Assembly: GCF_016858305.2 (NCBI RefSeq)
Contig: NZ_CP074436.1
Coordinates: 640,001 to 704,000, forward strand
Origin: Polaribacter sp. Q13
Lineage (GTDB): Bacteria; Bacteroidota; Bacteroidia; Flavobacteriales; Flavobacteriaceae
Length of the DNA: 64,000 nt
Direction: 5' to 3'
Positions 17,798-26,086 of this stretch are shown piece after piece. Position 1 is the stretch's first letter; the number at the start of each line of letters is the position of its first letter. The position numbers and the translations under genes are program-made. Under the pieces are notes generated by a model that searched no databases, was not told where the DNA came from, and saw only the letters and a program-made list of their open reading frames with translations.

Positions 17798-18316
17798 CTA
17801 TTCTTTGGCTGCAGGTATTGCAACGCCTAAGTTTTTTAAGACCAATTCTGTAATGTCAAATTTATTATCTATGTAAGCAAATTCGTTACCAGTAATAGTT
17901 AAAACCTGTGTGTATCCATTGGCTTTAGACACAGTAGCAATAGCTTCACTTAATTTTGTGTACAATGGTCGCATTAACTCATTTTGCTTTAATTGCATTA
18001 GCTTGTTTCCATTTTGTTGATATTTTTTAATATCATCTTCCATGGTAGTCAATTCTTTAATATCTGCTTGTTTTGCTAATTCACCCAATGTTTTTTCATT
18101 ATTTTTAAAAGCTTCTACTTTTGCTTGATAACTTTTTACTTTAATGCTAAAAGAAGAATCTAATTTTGCTCCGTAATTTTGAGATCTTTCGGATACAATT
18201 TTGGTTTCTGGCATTAGACTAATAATGTATTCGCTATCCACGGTTCCTACTTTAGATTGTGCAATAGAAATGGTGCTTAATAGTGCAATAGCAATAAATA
18301 TAATTTTTGATTTCAT
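17798..18316 (-). CDS. OmpH/Skp-like periplasmic chaperone
   Basis: A 172-residue secreted protein with signal peptide at 1-19 (ending SIAQ). The mature part begins KVGTVDSEYIISLMPE, the family start. A long charged helical region (about 50-125) forms the tentacle-like coiled coil, and the C-terminus (YIDNKFDITELVLKNLG) matches OmpH. Skp-type proteins hold unfolded outer-membrane proteins in the periplasm. It is 54 bases downstream of miaA on the same strand and may be co-transcribed with it. The family call is firm; client proteins are unknown. Confidence 0.9.
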   Translation of the reverse strand: MKSKIIFIAIALLSTISIAQSKVGTVDSEYIISLMPETKIVSERSQNYGAKLDSSFSIKVKSYQAKVEAFKNNEKTLGELAKQADIKELTTMEDDIKKYQQNGNKLMQLKQNELMRPLYTKLSEAIATVSKANGYTQVLTITGNEFAYIDNKFDITELVLKNLGVAIPAAKE

Positions 18317-18370
18317 GTATTTTTATTTTTGTGTAACAAAGATATAAAAGCGATTGAATTACAAAAGTTT

Positions 18371-19294
18371 TTACAGTTTTGAAATGTTAATTTTATCAGA
18401 AACTTTGGCAATAATAGTATTTATGTCCGTTTGATAATCAAACCATAAGGTGTTTTCATCCCTTTTAAACCAAGTACCTTGTCGCTTTGCAAATCTTCTA
18501 GTGTTTTTCTTAATTTCGGAAATAGCAAACTCTTTGGTAAAATCGCCATCAAAATAAGAGAACAATTCTCTATAACCAACGGTTTGCAGTGCGTTTAAAT
18601 TTTTATGTTGGTATAATGCTTTAGCTTCTTCTAACAAGCCATTTTCCATCATAATATCTACACGCATATTTATACGATTATAAATAATTTCTCTATCGGC
18701 ATCTAATCCTATTTTTATAGACGTAAAATTTCTAGGAGCTTTGGGTTTGTTTTTAAAAGTAGAGTAGGGAATGCCAGAACCAATACAAACCTCTAAGGCT
18801 CTCATCACCCGTTTAGGGTTTTGTAATTCAATAACATTATAGGTTTCTGGGTCTAATTCTTTTAACTGTTCTTGCAAAACTGTTACACCTTCTTTTTCTA
18901 ATTTTAGCGTTAAATCTTCTCTTATTTTAGGGTCTACTTCCGGAAAATAATCCAATCCTTTTAAAACAGCATCTACATACAAACCAGAGCCACCTACCAT
19001 AATCTGAATTGGGTTTTCTTTAAAAAGATCGTCTAATTTTGCAAGGGTATCTCTTTCAAAAGAGCCCACATTATAATCTTCAAAAATACTTCTGTTTTGT
19101 ATAAAATGGTGTTTTGCTGCTGCCAATTCATCTGCATCTGGCACAGCGGTTCCAATAGTCATTTCTTTGTAAAACTGTCTAGAATCACAAGAAATAATAG
19201 CACTCTTAAAATGATTTGCCAATTGAATGCTTAAAGCGGTTTTACCAATTGCAGTTGGACCAACAATGGTAATTAAAAAATTATTAGAAGTCAT
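18371..19294 (-). CDS. miaA: tRNA dimethylallyltransferase MiaA
   Basis: Transfers dimethylallyl from DMAPP to A37 of tRNAs reading UNN codons. The 307-residue protein has the P-loop GPTAIGKT (12-19), the CDSRQFYKEMTIGTA loop, GGSGLYVDA and the late RRFAKRQGTWF element. Its stop abuts nothing downstream, but its start immediately follows the stop of the ion-channel gene, so the two are coupled. MiaE, which acts later on the same modification, is encoded at 3038-3619. Confidence 0.95.
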   Translation of the reverse strand: MTSNNFLITIVGPTAIGKTALSIQLANHFKSAIISCDSRQFYKEMTIGTAVPDADELAAAKHHFIQNRSIFEDYNVGSFERDTLAKLDDLFKENPIQIMVGGSGLYVDAVLKGLDYFPEVDPKIREDLTLKLEKEGVTVLQEQLKELDPETYNVIELQNPKRVMRALEVCIGSGIPYSTFKNKPKAPRNFTSIKIGLDADREIIYNRINMRVDIMMENGLLEEAKALYQHKNLNALQTVGYRELFSYFDGDFTKEFAISEIKKNTRRFAKRQGTWFKRDENTLWFDYQTDINTIIAKVSDKINISKL

Positions 19295-20122
19295 TTAGTT
19301 TAATTTACTACCACAATTATAACAAAATTCTGCGCCATCTTTATGGTTTCCTTTTGTACAATTAGGGCAAACTTGCGTGTTTGTTTGTACGTTATTATCT
19401 GTAGTTTTAGCCATTTCTGCACTTACAATTCCTGTAGGAATGGCAATAATACCATAACCTAATATCATAACAATGCTTGCAATAAACTGACCAAAAGGAG
19501 TGTGAGGTGCAATGTCTCCGTAACCAACAGTGGTTAGTGTAACAATTGCCCAATAGACACTTCTAGGTATGCTTGTAAATCCATTTTCTGCACCTTCTAC
19601 CATATACATTACAGTACCTAAAATAACACAAAGTATGACAACAAAAAATAAGAAAACAGAAATTTTTGCTTTGCTCATTTTTAAGGCAATTAATAGTTTA
19701 TTAGAAGCGCCAATATATCTTGCAAGTTTTAATATTCTAAAAATTCTTAACAAACGCAAAGCTCTTAAAGCTGCCAAATGATGAGAACCTATAAAGAATA
19801 AGGACAGATATTTGGGTATGGTAGAAAGTAAATCTATAATACCGTAAAAGCTAAATATATATTTTAAAGGCCTTTTTATAGAAATAATTCTTAGGATATA
19901 TTCAATAGAAAAAAGGATGGTAATAATCCATTCAGAAATATTTAAATAGACATGATACTTGGCATCAAAGCTTTCTACACTTTCTAGCATTACCAAAAGA
20001 ATACTCGTTAGAATAGCAATTAATAAGACAACATCAAATAATTTACCTGCTTTGGTGTCTGCTTCATAAATAATTTCATGAAGACGATGTTTCCAAGAAG
20101 TATTTTTATAGTTATTCTTCAA
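19295..20122 (-). CDS. Voltage-gated-type potassium channel with C-terminal zinc ribbon
   Basis: A 275-residue six-helix channel. Helix S4 has regularly spaced arginines (LRALRLLRIFRILKLAR, about 119-135), and the pore loop carries the K+ selectivity filter TVGYGD (198-203). After the last helix (about 212-235) a short tail ends in a zinc-ribbon-like pair, CPNC (252-255) and CYNC (267-270). Such ribbons occur in other bacterial channels, but the ligand role is unproven. It lies directly upstream of miaA without a gap, a linkage that reflects transcription rather than shared function. Confidence 0.92.
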   Translation of the reverse strand: MKNNYKNTSWKHRLHEIIYEADTKAGKLFDVVLLIAILTSILLVMLESVESFDAKYHVYLNISEWIITILFSIEYILRIISIKRPLKYIFSFYGIIDLLSTIPKYLSLFFIGSHHLAALRALRLLRIFRILKLARYIGASNKLLIALKMSKAKISVFLFFVVILCVILGTVMYMVEGAENGFTSIPRSVYWAIVTLTTVGYGDIAPHTPFGQFIASIVMILGYGIIAIPTGIVSAEMAKTTDNNVQTNTQVCPNCTKGNHKDGAEFCYNCGSKLN

Positions 20123-20374
20123 TTTTTATATAAATTTCTTTTACTGTATAGTTTTTCACAGGCCTTTACGTCCTTTTGTTGAAATTGATAATTAATAGCT
20201 CTAAATTCATAAAATGTATCTGTGGCGAATCTAAAGAAGTATATTTAAAAATAAAGCTTTATAAATACTTAAAAAAGAGAAACATTGATTCTACAAATAC
20301 GATTGGATTAAGAAAAAGTAATAGAATACAAATAGTTGCCTTGTTTTATAATTTACGATTTAGAAGTATTTGAA

Positions 20375-21454
20375 TTACAATCTAATAATTTTCTGAACTT
20401 TATTTTTATTCATATAGTTCTTAATAATATTTTTTGCTTGAATTTTATCTTCAATAGGTGTTAAAACCGTTTTTAAAATATCTAACTTGGTTTCTTGATT
20501 GCTTAAATTTGTATATCCAAAACCAAAAACCTCATTGTTTTCTATTAATATAATGGCATTTTCTTCTATTTCTCTTCCCTTTTCAATGATAATAAAGTCT
20601 TCATTATTAAAGTCTTGAGTAATAAATTTTGGTTTCTTTTTAAAGTTAAATTTAGGTGATAAAACTTCTAATTCTATGGCATATTTTAGGCGTGTGAAAA
20701 GTTCATTCCCTGTTTTGTCAAAAGAGATAGATTGTGCTCTTTCTTGAATTTTAACAGCTCTTCTTGTTACTTTTAAAAAAAGGTTATTTACTTCTGCTTT
20801 TATATTTTTCCCTTTTCCTATAAAGATAACTTTCCCTTCTTTATCATGAATGTAAAAAATACCTTGTATGGTTGGAATTTCTTCTATTAATTTTCGTAAT
20901 TTTTGTTTCTGATCTCTTCTATCAAAATATTTTATAGAACTTTGTATAATGGTTTTACTAGTATCTTTTGCTAGCAATAATTTAAATAATTGTACTGTTG
21001 CCAAAGCGTCTCCAGAAGCTCTGTGTCTATCTGTAATAGGTATTCCTAAAGACTTTGTAAGTTTGCCTAAGCTATAAGAGGGTTGGCCTAAAATTAATTG
21101 CTGACTTAATTCTACCGTACATAAGGTGTTTCTATTAAAATCATATCCCAATCTATCAAATTCTGTACTTAAAATTCTATAATCGAAAGTGGTATTATGA
21201 GCTACTAAAATACAATCTGAAGTAATTTCTATAATTCTTTTGGCAACTTCATAGAATTTGGGAGCGTTTCTGAGCATTTTATTATTAATACCCGTAAGTT
21301 TTACCACAAATTCTTGAATTGGTTTCTCTGGGTTTACGAGGCTAATAAACTGGTCTACTGTAGTATGTCCGTCAAATTTATAAATAGCAATTTCTGTGAT
21401 GCCTTCTTCATTAAATTTTCCTCCGGTGGTTTCAATATCTAAAATTGCGTACAA
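20375..21454 (-). CDS. DnaQ-like exonuclease fused to a GIY-YIG-like region
   Basis: A 359-residue protein. Residues 1-165 form a DEDDh exonuclease like the epsilon subunit: DIETTGG with Asp6 and Glu8, AHNTTFDYRIL, and RHRASGDA near the end of the domain. Residues about 190-275 resemble the N-terminal GIY-YIG domain of UvrC in degenerate form (GIFYIHDKEGKVIFIGKGKN). This fused arrangement is known in bacterial exonuclease/UvrC-like proteins such as Cho-linked forms, without a firm role in Bacteroidota. DNA repair or proofreading is likely. It is 23 bases downstream of the YggS-type gene, same strand. Confidence 0.87.
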   Translation of the reverse strand: MYAILDIETTGGKFNEEGITEIAIYKFDGHTTVDQFISLVNPEKPIQEFVVKLTGINNKMLRNAPKFYEVAKRIIEITSDCILVAHNTTFDYRILSTEFDRLGYDFNRNTLCTVELSQQLILGQPSYSLGKLTKSLGIPITDRHRASGDALATVQLFKLLLAKDTSKTIIQSSIKYFDRRDQKQKLRKLIEEIPTIQGIFYIHDKEGKVIFIGKGKNIKAEVNNLFLKVTRRAVKIQERAQSISFDKTGNELFTRLKYAIELEVLSPKFNFKKKPKFITQDFNNEDFIIIEKGREIEENAIILIENNEVFGFGYTNLSNQETKLDILKTVLTPIEDKIQAKNIIKNYMNKNKVQKIIRL

Positions 21455-21477
21455 AGTCTTTTTCTTTAAGGATAAAA

Positions 21478-22149
21478 TTAAGCATTATAATTTCTTTGAC
21501 CAAATATAGCGCTACCAACTCTTACCATATTGCTTCCGTTTTCTATAGCAAGCATATAATCTCCGCTCATTCCCATAGATAAAGTTTCTAGTGTACAGTT
21601 TTCAGTTGTAGTTTTCAATTTGTGTGCGTCGAAGAAGGTTTTTAGTGAAGAGAATTCTTCTTTCAACTGTAGCTTATTGTCTGTAAACGTGGCCATTCCC
21701 ATAAAACCAGTAATTTTTATATTCTTTAATTCAGCGAATGCTTCTGATGCTAAAATGGTATCAATTTCATTAAAAGAAAAACCAAATTTAGTTTCTTCTT
21801 TGGCTATTTTTACTTGTAATAAACAGTTGATAACTTTATCATGTTTTTTTGCTTGCTTGTTGATTTCCTTTAAAGTAGAAAATTTATCAACACCATGAAT
21901 TAAATTTACAAAAGGAGCCATGTACTTTACCTTATTACTTTGTAAATGACCAATCATGTGCCATTGAATGTCTTTGGGTAAAGCATCATATTTGTCTACC
22001 ATTTCCTGAATTTTGTTCTCTCCAAAAATACGCTGACCAGCATCATATGCTGCTTGTAAGTCTTCTATAGGTTTGGTTTTAGAAACGGCAACCAGGGTTA
22101 CATTTTCTGGAAGGGTTTGTTTTACTTTTAATAGGTTTTCTTTAATCAT
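21478..22149 (-). CDS. YggS/PLPBP family PLP-homeostasis protein
   Basis: A 223-residue alanine-racemase-fold protein without a racemase C-terminal domain. Lys24 in AVSKTKP binds PLP; GENKIQEMVDK, HMIGHLQSNK, the GFMGMAT strand and SMGMSGDY follow in order, and it ends VRVGSAIFGQR. These proteins keep free PLP and amino-acid pools balanced. It lies immediately upstream of the exonuclease gene and is preceded by a repeat element (22165-22306) that separates it from serA. Confidence 0.94.
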   Translation of the reverse strand: MIKENLLKVKQTLPENVTLVAVSKTKPIEDLQAAYDAGQRIFGENKIQEMVDKYDALPKDIQWHMIGHLQSNKVKYMAPFVNLIHGVDKFSTLKEINKQAKKHDKVINCLLQVKIAKEETKFGFSFNEIDTILASEAFAELKNIKITGFMGMATFTDNKLQLKEEFSSLKTFFDAHKLKTTTENCTLETLSMGMSGDYMLAIENGSNMVRVGSAIFGQRNYNA

Positions 22150-22164
22150 GTTTAAGTTTGTTAT

Positions 22165-22306
22165 TACACAGAGATTCGCAAAGTTTCACAGAGAAACACA
22201 GAGTTTAATTTTTTAAAACAGTTCTTTACAAATGTTTTAAGAAAAATATTTTACAGACTATTTCTTTGCGCTCTTAGCGATAAAACTTTGCGAACTTTGC
22301 GTTTCT
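22165..22306. repeat. Intergenic inverted-repeat element (cacagag / ctttgcg type)
   Basis: A perfect 12-base inverted repeat, TTCGCAAAGTTT (22175-22186) and AAACTTTGCGAA (22283-22294), framed by short tandem-like words such as CACAGAGA and TTTGCG. It fills the gap between serA and the YggS-type gene. Similar words are familiar from intergenic repeats of Bacteroidota, by recollection only. Confidence 0.6.
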
Positions 22307-22357
22307 ATATTAAAGTAAAGATCACGGTTTTTTTACCTATTATCTTTTACCTTTATT

Positions 22358-23311
22358 CTAATTTTTTAACAAAGCAATAATCTGATTTGCTAATTCTACG
22401 CCAATTCTGTCTTGTGCTTCTTTAGTGGCCGCACCAATATGTGGAGTTAAAGAAATTTCTGGATTCATTAATAATTGTACTGCCGGTGTTGGTTCTGTTT
22501 CAAAAACATCTAAACCTGCAAATTGTACTTTACCACTTTCTATAGCCTTTACTAAGTCTACTTCATGTAAAACGCCACCTCTTGCTGTGTTTATAATACC
22601 TACACCATCTTTCATTTTTTCAATTTCTGATGCAGAAATAATATAATCTTCTTGTTCTGGTGTGTGTAAAGTAATAAAGTCTGACTCTTTTAAAAGTTCT
22701 TCTTTATCTACTGTATCAATAATAATAGTAGTTTTTTGTCCGTTAAAAAACTCTAAAGTTATCGGAGCGCTTGTTACTTCATCATCTGTAGCTAAAACGT
22801 TCATTCCTATTCCGATAGCAATTTTAGCAACTTCTTGTCCGATACGTCCAAAACCGATAATACCAATGGTTTTTCCTCTTAATTCAATTCCTTCAGAATA
22901 CGCTTTTTTCAATTCCTTAAAACGAGAATCTCCTTCTAAAGGCATTTCTCGGTTAGAAGAATGTAAAAAACGAGCCATACCAAAAAGATGTGCAAAAACC
23001 AATTCTGCCACAGAACTAGAAGAAGCTTCTGGCGTATTAATTACTTGTAAACCGTTGTCTTCTGCATATTCTACATCAATATTATCTAAGCCAACACCAC
23101 CACGACCAATTAATTTTAAACTAGGGCAAGCTTCTATTAATTCTTGTCTAACTTGTGTTGCACTTCTTACTAAAATTGCATCAATATTGTTTTCATTGAT
23201 ATAATTTTCTAACTGATTTTGTGCTACTTTTATGTCTAGTACTTCAAATCCTCCTTTTTCTAAAGCAGCTATTCCGCTTTTAGAAATTCCATCGTTTGCT
23301 AATATTTTCAT
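22358..23311 (-). CDS. serA: D-3-phosphoglycerate dehydrogenase (short form)
   Basis: First step of serine synthesis: oxidation of 3-phosphoglycerate with NAD+. The 317-residue protein has the dinucleotide fold GFGRIGQEVA, the catalytic-site strands NTARGG and DVFETEP, and ends TPHIGAATKEAQDRIGVELA. It lacks the C-terminal ACT regulatory domain of longer SerA proteins, so serine feedback is not expected. It follows serC on the same strand with an 80-base gap, placing the first two pathway steps together. Confidence 0.94.
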   Translation of the reverse strand: MKILANDGISKSGIAALEKGGFEVLDIKVAQNQLENYINENNIDAILVRSATQVRQELIEACPSLKLIGRGGVGLDNIDVEYAEDNGLQVINTPEASSSSVAELVFAHLFGMARFLHSSNREMPLEGDSRFKELKKAYSEGIELRGKTIGIIGFGRIGQEVAKIAIGIGMNVLATDDEVTSAPITLEFFNGQKTTIIIDTVDKEELLKESDFITLHTPEQEDYIISASEIEKMKDGVGIINTARGGVLHEVDLVKAIESGKVQFAGLDVFETEPTPAVQLLMNPEISLTPHIGAATKEAQDRIGVELANQIIALLKN

Positions 23312-23374
23312 TCTAATTTCTTGTTGAATCGTGTATTTGTTTAACTGTTTAATTATTACTCAACAGTGAGAGTT

Positions 23375-23391
23375 CCTTCCCTTTGGGAAGG
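23375..23391. repeat. Perfect hairpin CCTTCCC/GGGAAGG at the serC 3' end
   Basis: CCTTCCC (23375-23381), loop TTT, GGGAAGG (23385-23391). The adjoining bases CCATCC-TAA on the minus strand supply the last codons and stop of serC. It resembles a short interspersed element common in flavobacterial intergenic DNA (recollection). Confidence 0.6.
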
Positions 23392-24453
23392 TTAGGATGG
23401 GCTCAGGCTTTTCATTACATCTACCAAAACTTGCACGCTATATAAAGGCAATGCATTGTACATACTAGCTCTATAGCCACCAACACTTCTATGACCATTT
23501 ATACCGCTAATACCAGCTTCTTTACATAAGGTATCAAATTTTTCTTTTAAAGAATCATCTGTTAAAGTAAAAGTAGCATTCATGGTACTTCTATCTTCTT
23601 TAGCTACTATTCCTTTAAATAAAGGGTTTCTGTCTATTTCTGCATATAAAAGAGCCGCCTTTTTATTGTTTACTTCTTCAATAAAAGGAATTCCGCCTAA
23701 ATCTTTTAACCATTGTAAAGTTAACATAGAAACATAGATTGCAAATACAGAAGGTGTATTAAACATACTATCTTTATCAATATGAATTTGATAGTTTAAC
23801 ATAGAAGGAATATGTCTTTCTACTTTACCTAAAATATCTTCTTTAATAATAACTAAAGTTGTACCTGCTGGACCCATATTTTTCTGAGCACCTGCATAAA
23901 TAAGATCAAATTTTTCAAAATCTAACTGACGAGAAAAAATATCTGAACTCATATCACAAACCAAAGAAACATTCGTTTCCGGAAAAGCTTTCATCTGCGT
24001 ACCTGCCACTGTATTGTTACTTGTACAGTGAAAATAATCTGCATCTGCTGGAATGGTATATCCTTTAGGAATATAGTTGTAACCTTTGTCTTTAGAAGAT
24101 GCAACTTCTACAACTTCTCCAAAAGCTTTTGCTTCCTTTTGAGCTTTATCTGCCCAAGTACCAGTGTTTAAATAAGCTGCTTTTTTATCTAATAAATTGT
24201 AAGCAACCATTAAAAACTCTAAACTAGCACCACCTTGTAAAAACAATGCTTGGTAGCCTTTATTTTCTAATCCTAACAACTCTAAAGCTAAAGAACGTGC
24301 CTTTTCAATTACTTCTACAAAAGGCTTACTTCTGTGAGAAATTTCTATTAATGATAAATTATCATCATTAAAATTTAAGATTGCTTCTGATGCTTTTTGC
24401 AACACTTCTTGCGGTAAAATACAAGGACCTGCACTAAAATTATGTTTTTTCAC
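23392..24453 (-). CDS. serC: Phosphoserine aminotransferase
   Basis: Second step of serine synthesis, and also used in pyridoxine synthesis: PLP-dependent transamination of 3-phosphohydroxypyruvate. The 353-residue protein starts KKHNFSAGPCILP, binds PLP through Lys191 (AGAQKNMGPAG) and contains HRSVGGYRASMYNA near the end. The last residues (SLSPS) and the stop codon run into a hairpin repeat at 23375-23391, suggesting the terminus was altered by repeat insertion. It lies upstream of serA in the same direction. Confidence 0.95.
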   Translation of the reverse strand: MKKHNFSAGPCILPQEVLQKASEAILNFNDDNLSLIEISHRSKPFVEVIEKARSLALELLGLENKGYQALFLQGGASLEFLMVAYNLLDKKAAYLNTGTWADKAQKEAKAFGEVVEVASSKDKGYNYIPKGYTIPADADYFHCTSNNTVAGTQMKAFPETNVSLVCDMSSDIFSRQLDFEKFDLIYAGAQKNMGPAGTTLVIIKEDILGKVERHIPSMLNYQIHIDKDSMFNTPSVFAIYVSMLTLQWLKDLGGIPFIEEVNNKKAALLYAEIDRNPLFKGIVAKEDRSTMNATFTLTDDSLKEKFDTLCKEAGISGINGHRSVGGYRASMYNALPLYSVQVLVDVMKSLSPS

Positions 24454-24546
24454 TTGAATAAAATTAAGTTTAACTACTTTTATTATAATAATTTAAGTCA
24501 GCAAATAAGCCAACGTTAATTTGTTTTTAAAATCCTTTTGTGAGGA

Positions 24547-25608
24547 TTATATTTTTGATAAAAATTCTAAGGTATTTACACCATCTGCATAATCTGTTAA
24601 CTCTGGATGTTGTGTTTGCCCAAAAGCAACTTCATTTTCTATAAAGTTTTTGGCAACAATACATTGTATCTTCTCTTTATCTTGATGTAATTTTATTTTT
24701 AAATCTGTTTCATTGTCATAATATTCATAGAATATTGTGGCAATAGGAGAGGCGTAGCTTTCATCTTCTTTAATCATTAGAAAACCGTTTTCTAATAAAT
24801 CAAACAAGCTCATTAGGTATACCGCTTTGTTATAATCGTAATTATTAGCATATTTTGCGTTTTCAATCATATCTTTTTTAGCATACATTCCATTAAAAAA
24901 GGTATCAAAATTATAGCCTTTTGGGACATACAATTTAGAAACAGATCTACAACCTAATCCAAAATATTGAAAAATATCATCAGATAATTTTATAAAATCA
25001 TCTTCCGTTTCTTTTCCGGTGATAACCGCCACCGAATTTCTACTTTTTCTGATAATATTTGGCTTATTTTTGAAATAATATTCAAAATAACGGGCCGTAT
25101 TATCGCTTCCGGTAGCGATAACAGCATCAAAATCTGTCAACTTTTCTTCCGTAAAAGTGATTTTTCCCTTAAAAGTAGGTTCTACATACTCTAAATACTT
25201 TGCTAAAAAGGGTAATAAGTGTTTATCACTAGAAGATTGCTTTACCAATACCGAATGACCAGATATTAATACGGATAAAAAATCATGAAAACCTACCAAA
25301 GGTATGTTTCCTGCCATTACAATCGCTACTTTTTTAGATGATTTATTATTTAAATCAAAACTTTCGGTAAACTTATTTAAGTTATTTTCTGTTAGTGATT
25401 TATGTAAGCTATTTAAAGAGAACAAAAGGTTGTCTTTAGTAAACCAAGAATTCTTTTCTTGGGCTAATTTTATCTGATGTAAAAAGCCATCAAAAAAGAT
25501 TTCATTATGTTCAATATTATCGATTTTTTTTATTTTATCGATAGAAAACTGCCCTAAAAAGGCGCCTAATTTTGCGAAAGCAATAATTCTGTTTTGAATA
25601 CTATCCAT
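24547..25608 (-). CDS. LuxC-like acyl-CoA reductase
   Basis: A 353-residue aldehyde-dehydrogenase-fold protein related to LuxC-type acyl-CoA reductases. The motifs [35 protein letters not shown] and [15 protein letters not shown] match the nucleotide and acyl region; [13 protein letters not shown] carries the candidate catalytic Cys. Luciferase genes are absent, so light production is not implied; an aldehyde- or ester-forming lipid role is more likely. It is divergent from the ferredoxin gene and upstream of serC. Confidence 0.83.
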   Translation of the reverse strand: MDSIQNRIIAFAKLGAFLGQFSIDKIKKIDNIEHNEIFFDGFLHQIKLAQEKNSWFTKDNLLFSLNSLHKSLTENNLNKFTESFDLNNKSSKKVAIVMAGNIPLVGFHDFLSVLISGHSVLVKQSSSDKHLLPFLAKYLEYVEPTFKGKITFTEEKLTDFDAVIATGSDNTARYFEYYFKNKPNIIRKSRNSVAVITGKETEDDFIKLSDDIFQYFGLGCRSVSKLYVPKGYNFDTFFNGMYAKKDMIENAKYANNYDYNKAVYLMSLFDLLENGFLMIKEDESYASPIATIFYEYYDNETDLKIKLHQDKEKIQCIVAKNFIENEVAFGQTQHPELTDYADGVNTLEFLSKI

Positions 25609-25612
25609 TTAT

Positions 25613-25644
25613 TTTGGTTGTCTATTATTTTGGCTTTATTTTTG
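25613..25644 (+). promoter_or_regulatory. Promoter of the ferredoxin gene
   Basis: TTTG (25613-25616), 20 bases, then TATTTTTG (25637-25644), a full match to the Bacteroidota -33/-7 consensus. The transcript would start about 27 bases before the ATG at 25678. Confidence 0.7.
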
Positions 25645-25677
25645 CAATTGCAAAGGTACAAAAACAGAACAAAAATT

Positions 25678-26028
25678 ATGGCAATTATAATAACAGATGA
25701 ATGTATAAATTGTGGGGCATGTGAACCAGAATGTCCTAACACTGCAATTTACGAGGGAGCAGACGATTGGAAATATTCTGACGGAACCGATTTAAAAGGA
25801 AATGCAGTTTTACCGAATGGTAAGTCTGTAAATGCCGATGAAGATCAAGAACCAGTTTCAGATGAAATTTATTTCATCGTTCCAGATAAGTGTACAGAGT
25901 GTAAAGGTTTTCATGATGAGCCACAATGTGCTGCAGTATGTCCTGTAGATTGTTGTGTGCCAGATGACGACGTTGTAGAAACAGAAGAAGAGTTGTTAGC
26001 AAAACAACAATTTTTGCATAACGACTAA
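25678..26028 (+). CDS. 2[4Fe-4S] ferredoxin
   Basis: A 116-residue soluble electron carrier. Cysteines 9, 12, 15 and 19 ([12 protein letters not shown]) and 72, 75, 84 and 88 ([18 protein letters not shown]) bind two [4Fe-4S] clusters. A long acidic insertion lies between the two sites. An upstream in-frame ATG would overlap the divergent reductase gene and its own promoter; the start at 25678 gives the family N-terminus [13 protein letters not shown]. Divergent from a LuxC-like reductase and followed by a shared terminator. Confidence 0.94.
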   Translation: MAIIITDECINCGACEPECPNTAIYEGADDWKYSDGTDLKGNAVLPNGKSVNADEDQEPVSDEIYFIVPDKCTECKGFHDEPQCAAVCPVDCCVPDDDVVETEEELLAKQQFLHND

Positions 26029-26050
26029 ATAAAATATTTTAGAATATTAT

Positions 26051-26084
26051 AAAAGCCCCAAATTATTAGATTTGGGGCTTTTTT
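26051..26084. terminator. Bidirectional terminator between two convergent genes
   Basis: AAAGCCCCAAAT (26052-26063) pairs perfectly with ATTTGGGGCTTT (26070-26081), with T runs on both strands. It ends the ferredoxin transcript and probably the converging minus-strand gene. Confidence 0.88.
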
Positions 26085-26086
26085 GT

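Noticed and set aside
20176..20373. 65-residue plus-strand ORF between the K+ channel and exonuclease genes
   Set aside because: It fills an AT-rich intergenic gap, shows no recognisable fold or homolog and no promoter; may be random or a gene remnant.
22425..23204. Plus-strand ORFs of 73 and 180 residues in serA
   Set aside because: Antisense shadows of a well-conserved dehydrogenase.
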